Assembly: GCA_019096065.1 (NCBI GenBank)
Contig: JAGUCH010000006.1
Span: 1,570,001-1,634,000, forward strand
Direction of reading: 5' to 3'
Length of the DNA stretch: 64,000 bases
Source of the DNA: Paracyclopina nana
Taxonomy: Eukaryota > Arthropoda > Copepoda > Cyclopoida > Cyclopettidae
The position numbers and the translations under genes are program-made. Under the pieces are notes generated by a model. The model was not told the origin of the DNA. It saw only the letters and a program-made list of their open reading frames with translations, and ran no database searches. Shown one piece after another: positions 22,801-36,900 of this stretch; the stretch's first letter is position 1, and every line of letters begins with the position of its first letter.

Positions 22801-25800
22801 TTGAGCATTCGACATTGAAACAATAGAGTCCCCTTTTATGATTGCTGTTGCCATAAAATGGCAAACCGCAGCGGCACCAGAGTTAACATTTCAATGGCAC
22901 ATGAATATCTTTGATACTATTACTGCACTGCAACATGATAGTATTCCTTTGAATTTCATGGTATTCTGACTTCATAATGGCTCGCCCTCTGTGTGTTTTG
23001 CAAATACCCTTTTGGCAGAGGACCTCTTTCACAAATGTCATTCAAGGCCACAAAATCGTCGATTTGAGGTGCTTTTGGGCTGGATTTTGAGAGTGAGTTT
23101 TGATTTATGATGATGATGGTGGGTAGTAGTAGCAATGGTGGCATTTTTTCCAGGTAGGTCGCTGGGCTTAATTGTGAAGTTTGGTATGTCTCTGCATCAG
23201 ACATGGGGATTAGAATCCTGGGCGTGGGCAATGCATCCCCACACATCATGACTTGTTGTGACCCATTCAAAGAAAAACGGGTCGTATCATCATCCATCAA
23301 AAGCTCTGCTGCTGCTACTGCTGAATGAAAATCCCAACTGGTATCACCCTTAGAAGGTCCTGGACTATGACTAACGAGAGCCTTGTTGTGCTATTTTGTT
23401 CGCCATCATATTTCAAGCTTCCCCCTTCTATGAACTCACTTGGGGTCACTGTAAAGGTGACATCAGCCTGAAAAGCCTACTACTCCAAGTGCTAATTTTA
23501 TACCCAGCCAAGGTCTCGCTAGCAGTTGAACTCCAATAATTAATAGCAGCAATTTCAGAGCATTTAGAGAAAGATGCACTTTTTCTAGGCACACTACAAT
23601 GATAATAGCATTGCAGTCAGAGGTGGCCAAGATTCAATTGGCAGTTTGATTTATCGATGTATGCTAGGAGATTGACCTACACAACGTACGTAGCAGCAGT
23701 TGGATTCGGAGAAATTTTTTTTCTGTGAAATTTGGCGTGGAACCAATCGATGACCACAAACTCGTATGAAAAGCAACAACAATTTGTTGTTGGTTGGCGG
23801 TGGTTGGGCCATTTGTCATGTCCATTGGCTGTTCGCAAATTAGATCGTGACAAAGGTGGACAAGTCCAATTTATGGGCGCTCCTTTTCATGTGACATTTC
23901 ACTTGCAGTGTGTGCCATCTGGCTGACAAGACCTTTTAAGATTTGCTCCACCTTCATACTTCCAAGCTATGTGCGCGAGTGTCAGCTGTGTGTCACACAG
24001 ATTTTTTAAAAAGGTCACGTTCACTCTCAGCTAGGCCTCCCTCAATTAGTGCGCAGAGCTAGGCCACATTTGCATGGTCATCAATCGTCAAGCGCACAAT
24101 GAAGTATGGAGGAGCAATAGAATATATCCCAAGGCCAATATTATTAGAGCAACAAACCGTTGCTGCTGCTGCTTCAAATATCGACCTTGACATTACCTTT
24201 TGCCTGGATGTTGCTGCTGACCCTTCCCATCATTGATGATCGTGGCAAACAGGTTGTTGCTGCTGCCGCCTGTGGCTGCTCCCGTGAACTTTTATCGTTT
24301 TGACACAAAGGAAGTGACATTTCGCTGCTGTTTAGCAGCCCTACTTTATATACCAGTCAGTGCGGCTTGGGAAGGACATGGTCGTGGTGTCAGAGGGGGT
24401 CTGGACAAATTGGAGGAAATGATACGTTTCCACGTTATATTTTGATCACGGTTGTGTTCTCAAGCCAGCCCATGTTAATTGAGTTGTTTGCAGTGCTATT
24501 CTCTAGTAGCAGTACAGCCCTGGGTCACGATTTATGATGATATTCCAAGGCTACTGCAGAGCCGCTAATTCTTCTTCACTCGTGACGACAGCATCGAAGA
24601 AAGTGATGACTCTGGTCAATGGAGCCGCGCTTATGCCAAGGCTTAAGTGAATCATCACTATTACTGCAATCTAGCTTCTGCTGCAAAAATTGTATTTCTT
24701 CTTCTGCTGCGCAATGATCATCATGAACCTGCTTAATTTTTTAGCGACCACAAGTAACACTGCTGTTGTTGAACCGTGAGAATCAAATTGGATTAGCGTC
24801 CTTGATGACGTACAGATTAATATAGAGAAGTGTTGTCGAGCTGGTGCTGCTGTTCTTAAAAAGTGGGAGTCCAACAAAGACCTGCTGTAATGACCCTTTA
24901 GAATGAATTTTTTCAAAGCCAATCCTGGTCATGCTGTAGTTTGCGGAGCAGGATGACTTGGCTCAAAAAAGTGATTCGACATCGTGCAACCCATTTGGAG
25001 CAACACTTTACACACCAGCAGCACAGATTAGTTTTGCAGCAGCCAGAACTGTAGCGGTGATGCTGCGAAAATTTCAAAGACAGCCCCAAGAGTGGTATCA
25101 TGACCATTTGTCTCGAAATTAGATAAAGCCAGCTAGTCGTGGCTTTTTTCGTCAAATCCTGTTCTGCAGTGCACACCACCTGCCTTGTTTTTTCAGTGTG
25201 CTTTTTATGAATGACCTGGCTCAAGATGGGAATCGAGGAGAAGACAATGAACTTGTGTTTCCTGTCTTCATAATCTGCCATAGTGTTCGCGTGTCGACGG
25301 TTACCCATGCGCCTGTTGCCATCGTTGCACTGCCACAAAACGCGTTCCACTCGCTGACTTTCTTTCGGCTTGGCTAGTTCTTGTAAGCAGGTGGTTGTTG
25401 CTCGGTCACATATTACTCGCCGGTGTGGCCACCATCCTCAGGTCGGATAATCATTGCTCACACGTCCGGAGGAAATAATACCTTGGGTTCCGCCGCCTCC
25501 GGCATTTTATCGCTTTTACTCATCTTTCCTTGCTTAGCTCCACATCAGTAGAAATGACTTAATGATGCCAATTTTCGCTACATAATGGAAAAGGGCGCCA
25601 TCTGCTGCGCTCCGCCTTCTCTCTGGCTGAAATATGCGACTTGGTAGCCACGCGCGTTAAAGTCTCTTTTTTGCCTACAAAGGAAATAACTCTTGGCTGA
25701 TGATGACCGCTTTGACGACGATGATGATCACCAGTATTTCCCCTCTTGCTAGATGTTCACTGTAGCTCCTACAGGTGGTGTGGCCGGCAAGTCAGTGTCT

Positions 25801-28800
25801 TCAATGGTTGGCTGCCCACTTCATCCGGTTTTGGCCAGAAGCCGTGTCAGCTCTTTAAATGGCCAAAAAGAACAAAGCATTTTTATGGTGGTGTGCACAA
25901 CAGTAAGTCAACAACAAACTGTACACCGGACAAATTGTCGTCGTTAGCCGTCGTCGTCGTCGTCTCGTGGGAATGACCAAGGATATGGATAATTATGAGC
26001 CATCCGGTCGACACGTGCGGGTGGTGCGACAAAAAGATTAAGCCATTTTGTTGATTACCTCAATCTCAGCCATTCATCTTCAGTTAAAAGTTTGGAGTGC
26101 AATCTCCTTTGTTGTCCTAGGCTTAAATGACAAGTCTGAATAATTTGCTGCAGTTGTCATAAAGCCTGTGATCTGGTACGTGTTCTCGGTGTCGTTCAAA
26201 TTCTTTGCCAATCAACTAAAATCCGCTATCTTGCTGCGTTGCAATAATGGCACTTTACTCTAATTGACCATTAGCTACACCAGTACTCCTGCAAAGTAGA
26301 GGGAAATGAAACTTCAATTCTCCGGTGGAGGGGAATGTAAAGCTCCAGTTTTGAGGTTGAACATGCAAAAAAGCCTAATTATCACTCTCTTATGATCAAT
26401 TTTCTGGTCTAGACCGTAGCGCACATAATGTGTAGTTGTCTTTTTGTGGTATTTAAAGCCCTGGGCTTTTTGCTCCGCATGTCATATTTGAGTAATTCAT
26501 TAGTGCTTCGTACGTCAGCAGCTTAAAGCAGCTGACAAGGTTGATGAAAAAAGGCTAATAATCAGAGGTCATCGCATGCGTTGAGAATTTACCACCTAGA
26601 TGCACTGTAATGTACTGGATCGGCACAGTAGCTTGTTGTCAATTGGAATTTTCTACACGTGGTAGCGGCCATCCTATTGTAATTGCGTGTGAAGGCCAGC
26701 TAATTGTCGATCAGTGGCAAAACAAAATGACGTGCCATATGCGCGAACAAACGCATCCCACATCGACATTGGCATACTACGACGAGCCGTTGTCAATCTC
26801 ATCTCACGCATGAATTCTTTTCTCACTCGCTTGCTTCTTCCAAGTGTACACACATAGTAGTTGAGGTGATTTTTGCCTTAATGAAGGCAGAAGTAGTTGC
26901 GTTTACGCCCTCTTAGCAGAATGCGAATATGCGATTATCACCGAAGGTGACCATAATAAAAGTGGCAATACTCGTCATGTTCCATTGCCAAGTGTAATGA
27001 TAGCCATTTTCTATAGGTTGCCAGAAAGATTGGACTTCCGTCCAGCCTCTTCTTCTTCTATTGTTGCAAAGCGCCTGCTTGATGGGCAAAAAAGAAAGTC
27101 ATTTGTCTTATGAGAGAACCAACGTGGAATGATAATTTTGCGGAAAATCACATCAGCCTTTGAACGATGGTTATATAATTACTGCATGGTTTTTCTTTCA
27201 TTAATCTCTGCTGCTTCTGATCTACCCCTTTTTTCTGCGCGTGAGATTGCCATCATTAATTTGTTTGCATTCGCGCGTTCAAATCTCCAGTTAGCTTTCT
27301 TTTTTCCAGCTTCTTTAGGGCGTGGCCGGATTGGCGGCCATTTCCTTTTTTGTGTGAAAAACGCAACAGGGCAGAGGGATGAGTATATTTGATATACTGT
27401 ATTTTGGAAGCTCACGATTAATAGCTTTTTTGGTAGCTCTCCTTGTGCTGCAGTGCAGCAAAAATATTGCTTTGCTCCAGCAAAATAAGGGGACAACTCA
27501 GTGGTACTCTATGGTCGTGCTGTTGCAAGACATGAAGAGAGGAAATGGCTCTGTGGCATTTTTCGGCTGCCCCGATGATCATTCTTTTTTGGCTTTGGCT
27601 GACTGCGTTTGGCTATGGAGGCATAGCGTGCCTTGGATCATTCATGAGCTCTTGTTACTTTAAACCTCATTAATATGACTTTACCAGAAGAGATACACTT
27701 TAAGCTGATAGCTGCAAATAGCTAAGTGCCGCCCACGAGCCAATTTACAGTTTTGGTAGCCACAAAACGTTTCGTCATGCGTAGGCCCAAAAGTGACCCC
27801 ACATGCGTTCGCCATTCTGGTCAATATTCAATTAAACTGTTGCCGGTAACTTGCTAACCACCACGCCAAACCAGCATCCAGTGGAAAGAGAGAGTTATTT
27901 CCATTTTCTATAGGCTTGAGCATATTAGCACATTGTCAGCAATATCTTGCGAGCTAGTGCAATAGCAGTGACACGACGCGCACAGTGGGAAAAGTTAGGC
28001 AATTTGCGGTGTATGTCGGGCCGTTGACAATAATTTCGGACTTTTTTCCCCGAGTCGAACCTTGGCGGTGGTGCGGTGGACACCTCGTAAACAAACCTCT
28101 TTTTCTCTGTCTCAAGAATTTTCACATGAATTTAGAGCAGCAGTAGGAGCGCGGAGAATTTGTGGTCCAGGTCTTTTCTCGTGTTTCTTTCCCCCTTCTT
28201 TATGCTATATTTAAAGACGCCAAATGTTCCTCACCGTGTGGTCATGACAAGCCAGAATTGCATCTGTTTTCTCAGCAGCTAGTGGTATGCACTGCTATGT
28301 TTGTGTTTGGAATCAAAACAGCGTCGAGACCAAACTCGAAAGAACAACCAAAAGGGCTCCTCTCCCGGGAGCCGTGGGCAAGAAACGATGCCCAAACCTT
28401 CTTTCAGCAATGATGAGCACTTTTCTTGACCGTTCAGGACTGTTGTTGCCTCCAGACATGAGTACCAGTTAGTAGTCTCGATCTACAAAATGGCCGGCCA
28501 CACAAGGCGGGATTTGAGAGGCCCCTGGCTGGGCAAAACTGGCCGAGTCATGCTAGCGTGTCATTTGGTGTCGATTCCCTTATCCTCTTAGGGGTTAAGG
28601 CGAGTGACAAAGCTGCTACTGATGATGGTAGTGAGAAAGAGTCACGACTTCTTTGAACAGGTCGACTTGGGGACGCCCACAGGGTGCAGATCATTGCGCG
28701 CCTATTCAATTTTTTTGTTGTGAGTGCGACGATTTTTAATTGTCATCCAAGACAACTTCAACCGCCAGTTATTAATGGCCCCGAAAAACATCTCGCATTG

Positions 28801-30957
28801 TTGGCGAACGTAAAGGGTCATTCTGAATACTGCCTCTGGCTTTTCTAAGCTATCTGATACTTAAGCCTTTTGTCACTGATTGGAGGGGCTCCGCGCTCGA
28901 TCTCTTGGTTGTCGTAAACGAAAGTCAAGCAAGTCCTGCGGCACCTTTCCCACGTTACAAGAGATATGGTCATCTCCCAGCTCAGATTCTAATCGTATTA
29001 ATTTCGACGCCATGTGGCAATTTGAAACACTACTACTGCCCGCCAACAACAACCCATTTTGTAAGTAATTTCTTTCTTCGGCGATTAAGTACGGCACGCC
29101 CACCCTCATTTTCAAGTATAGTCTGGCCATCAATTTGGTGATTTTAATTTTTGAAGAAGAAGATGATGATATCTTTGTCATAGGAGCAACAGCGTTTCAA
29201 GAGTCAATGGGCATGACTTCAAGTTATTTGTGTTTGTAGCTGGCCTCAGGATGCCATTCATCATGGTTGTTGCGCACTCCTATGTAACACTGCTGCTGCT
29301 GCTAATGCTGCTTCTGGCCACATGAACGTATATGGCAATAACATTATTAGCAAATTGTACGATTGGAGCTAGTGTGTGTGCCTAGATGCGTGTCAATCCT
29401 TTGTTCTTCCTCTTCTTGCTTGGTATCACTTTTCAATCAACATGTCGTGATCGATCAGAGGCAAATTCCTGGACTATTCTGGGAACATTTGACACAAAGG
29501 TCTCGGCCTCGCCTCCCGAAGTGACGTGTTCCAAATCGCCAAAGTTTTAAGGTGTTTGCGTCTTCTTGTCATAACCACACGCGGTTCCGGTCACTCAGTC
29601 AGGTGGAACTCGAACAGAAGTAGTGGCCATCAAGGCAAATAATATGACCAACGATATTTTGCTGCTTGTGATGCTTCTGCGCTTCTGCCAAAGATTGAAG
29701 CTGGAATACGTTTTACAGCATGGAATGATGACACTCGCGTTTATTCATTTTTGCTGCAATCATACGAGCGAGTGGGTCGGATTTATTAACTCCACTTGAC
29801 CTTTTGTGGCTGCTCCTCGACCCTACTAAGCTTGTACACACTCGCTAAACTGTTTCGCAGCACAAGTTCAATTTCCCGACGGATTTCACGGTTGGCTTGG
29901 GTCACTTCAACTCCTGCTAATATTCTGCCACTGCCATAAAGTTGATTACTCCTCCTTGAAAATGGCTTCAAATGACCTTTACACAATATTCAATCGGCAA
30001 GTCGTCATTCGTCTGCAGGGCGAAATTATGTGCGAGTGTATTTTTTGCTGCACACTCCACAGAGTAAGAAATTATGCGTGTCGAAATGTCGTCAGTAAAA
30101 GTTCAGGCGAAAGCTTCACTCGCTGGGTCATTGGATCTGCAAAGAGCTTTTGCTTGTCAAAGCAGAGGATGACAGCATGCAGCAAAAGCATTAGCACTCC
30201 ACTTGGGTCACGCCAGAGGAGGAGCTGTTGCGTCTCTTTGGAAAGCTCGTGCCCTTTTCGAACGAAAGCAGCAATGACCTTTTCAGCAGCCTTGCTTTTC
30301 GGAAATGTCAGGTCGCTCCGCACTGTTCACATCTCCATTTACTGCTGCTGACCTTTTCAATTTGATCTGGAGACCTGGCCAGCCGGTCTCGCGAGCATAT
30401 GCAGCAGTGCGACCCGGGATTCCGCTAGAAAGCAAGCGCCTTCGCGCCAAGAGATGATGTAGCTTGGTGATGACCTTTTACAACTTCTTCTATGCAGCTA
30501 GCTAAAATCAGCTTCTTGGAGAGCTTGTCATAACAAAGACTTTTGCTTCATTCATGACCCGGTGTGCCGTCAACTCCACGAGCTGATATATAGATTAATG
30601 CTACCTGAATAAGAGTTTCGTCGGTCAATATGTGGGAAAAGTTGTGTCTTGACATTTCAAGCAAGCTTTTAATGTCATTTAAGATCAGGGCAACAGCAGC
30701 AGCTTTGCAGGGTTTCCTCCTTGCTGTTTAAAGTTCGGTGTAGTGACCTGTGACCTTTTCTCTGTTCTGGCCTGATTTTTGGGGGATATGAGTCGTGAGC
30801 TCGAGCATCTAATAAGTAGGAAGAAGGCGTGAGCGCCAGTTAGAAAGCTGCACTTCGAAAGCGCTGTGTGATCATTGGCCTCAGCCTCATTTTCGTATTG
30901 AAGAATCTCCCAACACGAGCACATTCCGTTGCACACATTGATCAACAACTATTTGCA
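19866..30957. other. Long non-coding stretch, no gene seen
   Basis: About 11 kb with only short open frames, none with a recognisable domain or a consistent exon chain on either strand. The sequence is of balanced composition, with scattered CTG/CAG and CGTCGT triplets. If the candidate exons at 17579-19618 belong to the nuclear receptor, this would be intronic. I see no tRNA, rRNA or transposon ORF. Confidence 0.4.
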
Positions 30958-30965
30958 GGCTAACC

Positions 30966-33900
30966 ATGGCGTCCAAAAGAAGCTCTGCTGAAGATGGAAA
31001 GTCTGCGAATCCCTCATCGGCCTCCTCTGAAAGGAGCCCTTTCGGCAGCCTCACAAGTACCCCAGCCCTGACGTTTACAGGTAAGCTCTCGAGTTTCATT
31101 AACCGCATGCATGCGTTTCGTTTCTTATGCTGCTGGATATTTTTCGACTGCTTTTTATGACGTGGCGTGCTGCTACTAGGCATTTTCGGCCAGGAACTGA
31201 CCCCGCTGAGCAGGCATTTATTGTGCTGACTTTGCTGGTGATTAAGAAGGTGCGAGGAAATACAGTAGCAGCCGAGGTGGCAGGTAGTTGATGTCATCTT
31301 TGTCAATTGCCAACGGCCACCACCAATGCCATGATCTCAGCATGGGGCGACAAAAATGTTTGTGTCGACTCCTTGTGTGATCACTTGTAAAATGGTTGTC
31401 GTCGAGATCTCTAAGTAAGATAGCGGTTGCGAGGAGCCATTTTCTAAGGAGCCACTGAGTTACTTTGTCAGATATGTCAGCTAGCCTGGGCTGCAACCAA
31501 CACTTTATACATGTGCATTGTAATAGTTAAGATGTTCCCACCCGATAATGGCTTGTGAAAAATGTTGCACGAGGAAAATCTAATCAACGATGATTTGCGC
31601 GCGCGTCCACTCTCACGCCGCGCTTGTAAAAAAGAGCTTTTTGCGTAAAATCGTCATCTTCCTGCTTCTGGTTCAACGAGAAGGTCAACCGTATGATTGG
31701 ATTAAGCACACACCTCTGAAAATTGATTGTTACAATCATCATGAATCGCTCAAGTGCGCTCGAATTTCCGTATGCATGAGGAAAAGTGATGGCATCTCCA
31801 TATTATTGTGGCTATAAGGGGCCTCTAATAGGTTTGCGTGCATTGTTTTGTCACACATAGCTTGACTCGTGAACTGCACAATTTGAAGCAATGATGGCAG
31901 AACCAATAGTTGACACACGACAGTAAACACTTCCTATATTTACCAGTAGTAGCGCATGTTCAAACGGCTGTCATTTCTAATCTAGCGAAAAGCAATGATG
32001 CGTCCGAGCTTGACCGCAGTACTGCTTCACTGTTCTCGTGGCAAAATTCACAGAATTACGGAAATGAATTGACTTGTCGGCGGCCCTGGGAGAAGATAAT
32101 TTGCGAGAAAAGACCATATAGCACTTGCACACGTTTTTGCATGATGATCATGAAAATCAGCTAATTGTTAATGACTGCCATATGCAAAAAACAACTAATG
32201 CTAACCATATCCCTTGCTTGGTTAATTCGCACGGCCTTAAAATCAAACCTTGCATTTAAGGCCCTGGGATAGTTCTCACTTTATTTTCCTCGTCGTCTAG
32301 TTATTGCTTTATGAGGCATGTTGGGGTAAAAGTCAGACGTACCAACTGTAGTGAGTAAGTAGGCTCTGCTGCAGGCTTGATGCTCGGAAATGAAAATTTT
32401 TCTTGACCATCTGACGTGGAATCTCGGTCAGGTGGCAACAACATATGCCGTAAACTGCCACTGCTGCAGCCACTGCAAGATTTTCATGTGTGCTGGGGAG
32501 AGAAATAATCGAGTGCAACTCGAAACTCATCGTCACGATGTGTAACTTAGATAGGGTGCATCTAAATTTGCGGGTGATGCATATACGTGATAAACAAGGC
32601 TAGGCCCCTAATTGGATCTTTGAAAGCGAGCAGCTCGCGGGAGGGATCCCGTTTTTTTCGTAAGTGGCCAGCAGCACTAAAAATGTATGTATACACACAC
32701 ACTGAGAGGATCAGCAACGAGAGCGGTAAACAAATTCATAAATAATACTCAAAGGTTATCCCGTTGCTCTCTCGCGGACGACGACGACGAGAGAAATGGG
32801 CATGACGGGTTAGCTGTATATAAATGGAGATCAATGAATTCTCTCCCCGCGCAATTTTCCTGCTATTCTCCGCCTTAACTAAATACCACAACATATTATC
32901 ATCTATCTTGCCAAATTGCGCAAAAATGCGCGGGGATAAAAATGCGCAGCTGGTAATTGAAGCCAGGCCTTCTTTTTCTCGTGATGCTGCTGCGGAGTAG
33001 TGACAAAAATGTCAATTATGCCGGCATGGGTAAAGAGATAAAGCGATAAATCGAGAAAACGATAAATATTCGCGCTTAGGTGTGAAATTTTGCGCTTTAT
33101 TTTGGTGGTCAATTTCTCGTTTTACTTTGGGGTAAAACGATAAAATGGAATTATTCATATCACACTACAAAGTGAAATTAGTTTGCCATTTGAAAGGCTC
33201 ACTCTGCTATACCTTAGCTCTATTGTTACTGTATACTACATGCCCTAGATCCTGGGCATAGACATGTTGACAAGATCCTTTTTTGCACTTTTTTCAGAAA
33301 TACCAAGAGTAATGCAACAAAAAACTAAATCCAAGCTCAAAAAAGAAAATTATTTAGTTAGATGATAGCTAGCAAGGCATTCTGATATAAAGTTTTGAGC
33401 TTATGGCTATGTATTTAGTCATGAGAGCACTGAAAGCAAATAGTTATGAGCTATCTTGGAACACAAGAAAGCTATTCCATAATCATTGAATACTTTAACA
33501 TAGCAATATAATGGTAGGTTAGGACACTTATAGTGATAAAATATACTAAATATAACATTAAGCTTGGTTAAAGAATTTTTCAATTAAGAATATTGAAGCT
33601 GCATCTTAAGTCTATCATTTTATCGTTTTACCCCAAAGTAAAACGAGAAATTGACCCTGAGAATAAAACGCAAAAATTCACACATAGGTGCGAATATTTT
33701 GCGATTTATCGGTTTATCGTTTTAACGCTTTACCCATGCCCCAATTATGCAGAAGAAAAAGAGAGGATCGAGCTGCTGCTGCTGCTGCTGCTGGTTGCAT
33801 GCATGCATTCAGCCTCTCCTTTTGTTAAGGGGGGCCCCTCCAATTATCGTTAGGTCAACAATCATTTCTTAGAATGAGCCACTGTGAGCTGGCGAGATGA

Positions 33901-36900
33901 TGTGGCGAAAGGATTCATTGTCCAATCATGCCTGGCCAAGGCCATGTGCATCTCGCGACATTTTGTAGTTTGGCAACATGGCTGCTGCTGCTGCTGCCAT
34001 GAGCTTATCAAATGAAGGAAACATCGCTACGCTTGCTTGGCAATCGGAGGGCACGGTTGCGTTGCCTCCAGCTAATTTTGGTCACAAAAAAGGGTTCCTT
34101 TTTAAGGCCTCAATTGCAGGTGCTGCTGCTGTTGGCGTCACGGTAGTTGGCTTTTCGGTCGATTCATGAACAAAGAATTGGTAAATTCCAGTACTGCTAA
34201 CAGCAGCAGCAGTCGTCGTCGTGTCAGTGGGATTCCAAGCAAGTAGTTCATCCGACAACAGATGTTGACGTCATTTTTTATCTTCTCGTAAGAAGCAGTA
34301 AGGCTATATCCACTCACACGTGGGGTCATGAGTGCGCGGCTGTTAAAACGACCAGCTGACGCTTTTTTCAAGCCATTATTATTACCTCTAAAATACAGGT
34401 CAGCACGCCACTTCGGCGACGGCATGACCTGTTTGAATAGCTTTTACGAGCTCTAGAAATTGGGGCCAATGATACTACTTCCACACAAAGCTCCCGTTGA
34501 ATGAAGAAGTCGGGAAAGTGCCAAGAAAAAGATTGGTATTTGTGACCATTTTCTTATAACCCATATTATAAAATTGTTGGAATGGGCTAGCCCTGCGGCC
34601 AAATGTCCGGGGCCCGCTTCTCCATCATTTAGCTGGTGGTGCCTCAATCAGAGCTGTTTAAAATGAGCAGAAGAACCCGCAGCGGTGGGACGTTTGGGCT
34701 GCTGCTGTGTCCAATTTGTCGGCCTGCCAGCTGCCTTCATGCTCTCCTCTGATGGGTCGGGTCACAGCCTCCGGTGATGCCGTAATCGTTGCTTGAGGTC
34801 AAGTTTCCTCCCACAATTTTCTTAGCAGATCATCACTGCTGCTGCTGCTGCTGCCAGAGATCTTCTCTCGTATGATGCCCTGATAAAAGTCGTGACCCAG
34901 GCTAGAGTAATCCCGACTGGGCGATGATTTGTGAGCCTGAGTGAAAATGACTGTAGGCGATAAATCGGGGCAGCAATCGTACAAACGTGACATCGTCAAT
35001 TGTGGTGTAAGCCTCTGCAGCTAGGGCTTTTTCTTGGGGCCTTTCTTTTGTTCCCATGATTTATTGCGATGATGCAGTCTGGGTAATTGGCAGTATCCTT
35101 GGAATTAGCTTGGTTTTTTTTTCCATAAAAAAAGTTGATGACGGTGCCTGCATCACTCTCGTCGTCAGTTACTTAGGGATCGAGATTTCTGTCCAGATTC
35201 CATCGAAGACCCAACTCTAGGCTAAATACGCTGGCTGCTCAATTGCCCCAGGGAAGACCTAGGTCAATCGAGTAAATTGTAATGTTTGCGGTGGGAAATG
35301 AAACGGAACCATTTCAAGCATATTTCATTTTGCGGCTCAGTGTCAGTCCCACCCGACAAGAACAGGACTTCTTTTCTCTGCGCGGATCCTTCGGCCATCT
35401 GACAGTAGCAGGGATTGTGTTAATTCTCATACTTCTTCTGTTGATTATACAATGATGATGATGATCATCATCAGTAGGTGGAAGCTTTTGCCGTGGGCGC
35501 CGTCACCGTTGCCCCGCTCATGCTGCTGCAGATGCTGCCGACGTCGCGTTGTTCTTTTTAAATGCAAACTGGATGAGGAGAAACACTATGGGGACGTGGC
35601 AGTGCTGGCATTCTGGGTCAATGCAAGGTGCTGTAGCATTTAATTGACAATAGGGCGGCTTCAGCTCCTTTGGGCCCACATTTTTTGCGTTGTGTGTATT
35701 TTCCATAGAGCTTCTAAGGAGCTGGTGGCGAGGAGAGAGATCCCACTTCATGTCACGTCCGCCCACATTTGAATGTAAGTGTGTGTACTTGACCCACCCT
35801 CGAACAAAATTGTGAACAAAGCCCTGCGAGTGCATGCACAGCGTTGAGAGCTGGCTAAAAGGTACACGGTTGACCTGTTAGGTTGACACAATATTGACAT
35901 AGCAAACATGTCATATTGGAATGGCAGGAGAGGCTGTGCTGGCCCTGAGCCCACAAAGCTTGGATGACCTAAACGTACTGACGAGTCATCATCCCACTCT
36001 TCAGCAGGAAAAGACAGTAATTCCAGTTTGGACTTGGAAGGAGAAAAATCCGTTTTATCGACAACAGCCTGCAAGGTCTACTGGCGGCCAAATTAGTTTT
36101 ATCGGGATTATATGCCCTTCATTACTGCGCTGTGTATAGGAAGGGTAATTTCGATAGCATGGCCGCATTTTACTGGAAAGCCGATAAGCTACTCCGCGCT
36201 TCGCTGTGAGTGGGTGACCCAATAAAGCATATAACGACAATTTATGGGACTATGGGGAATCATGACATCCAATAATTGCCCTGAAATATCGTGGCATTTG
36301 CAAGTACTCAACTCGCGTGCAAAGTACTCCTGCTGGTAATTTGACCAGATCCGCCAAATATTGAAGACAATAGCCCAACAGGTCACACACACACACACAA
36401 TTCGAATTGAACAAGTCTTTGGGGGGCTTTCGTCAATATTTGCCCACTCTTCTCCTCAGGCTCAGAGTTGTCGTCGAGTTCTTTTGTGACATTCCTGGGC
36501 TTGTCGTAAATATGCCTGGCCACAACCAGCTTTGCTGCTAATTTGAGTGGAAAAGCTGCACTAGAGAAGTGGTTGGCATTTATTCCTCGACCTGACCCCA
36601 GTTCACAAAACCAGCTTTGACCTGGCTCTATAGCTCATCATGGAATTATCTGATCCGTGCGCGCGCGCCGTTGCGCTTACATTTTTAATTCTCGGGAAAA
36701 AGAGTCGTGACCTTGATGACGATCTAAGCGGGTCACGACGACGGACCCGCGAGCTCGTATATTATATTCAGCTTCTGACCATCTTTACATCTCTGCATGC
36801 ATATCACTTCTAAAAGAGTTGCTGTTCCAGTTCGACCACTCCCCTGACCTATGCCTATAACGTGGCCGCGGGCGAGCTATCTATGTGGGCCCCTTCGAAC

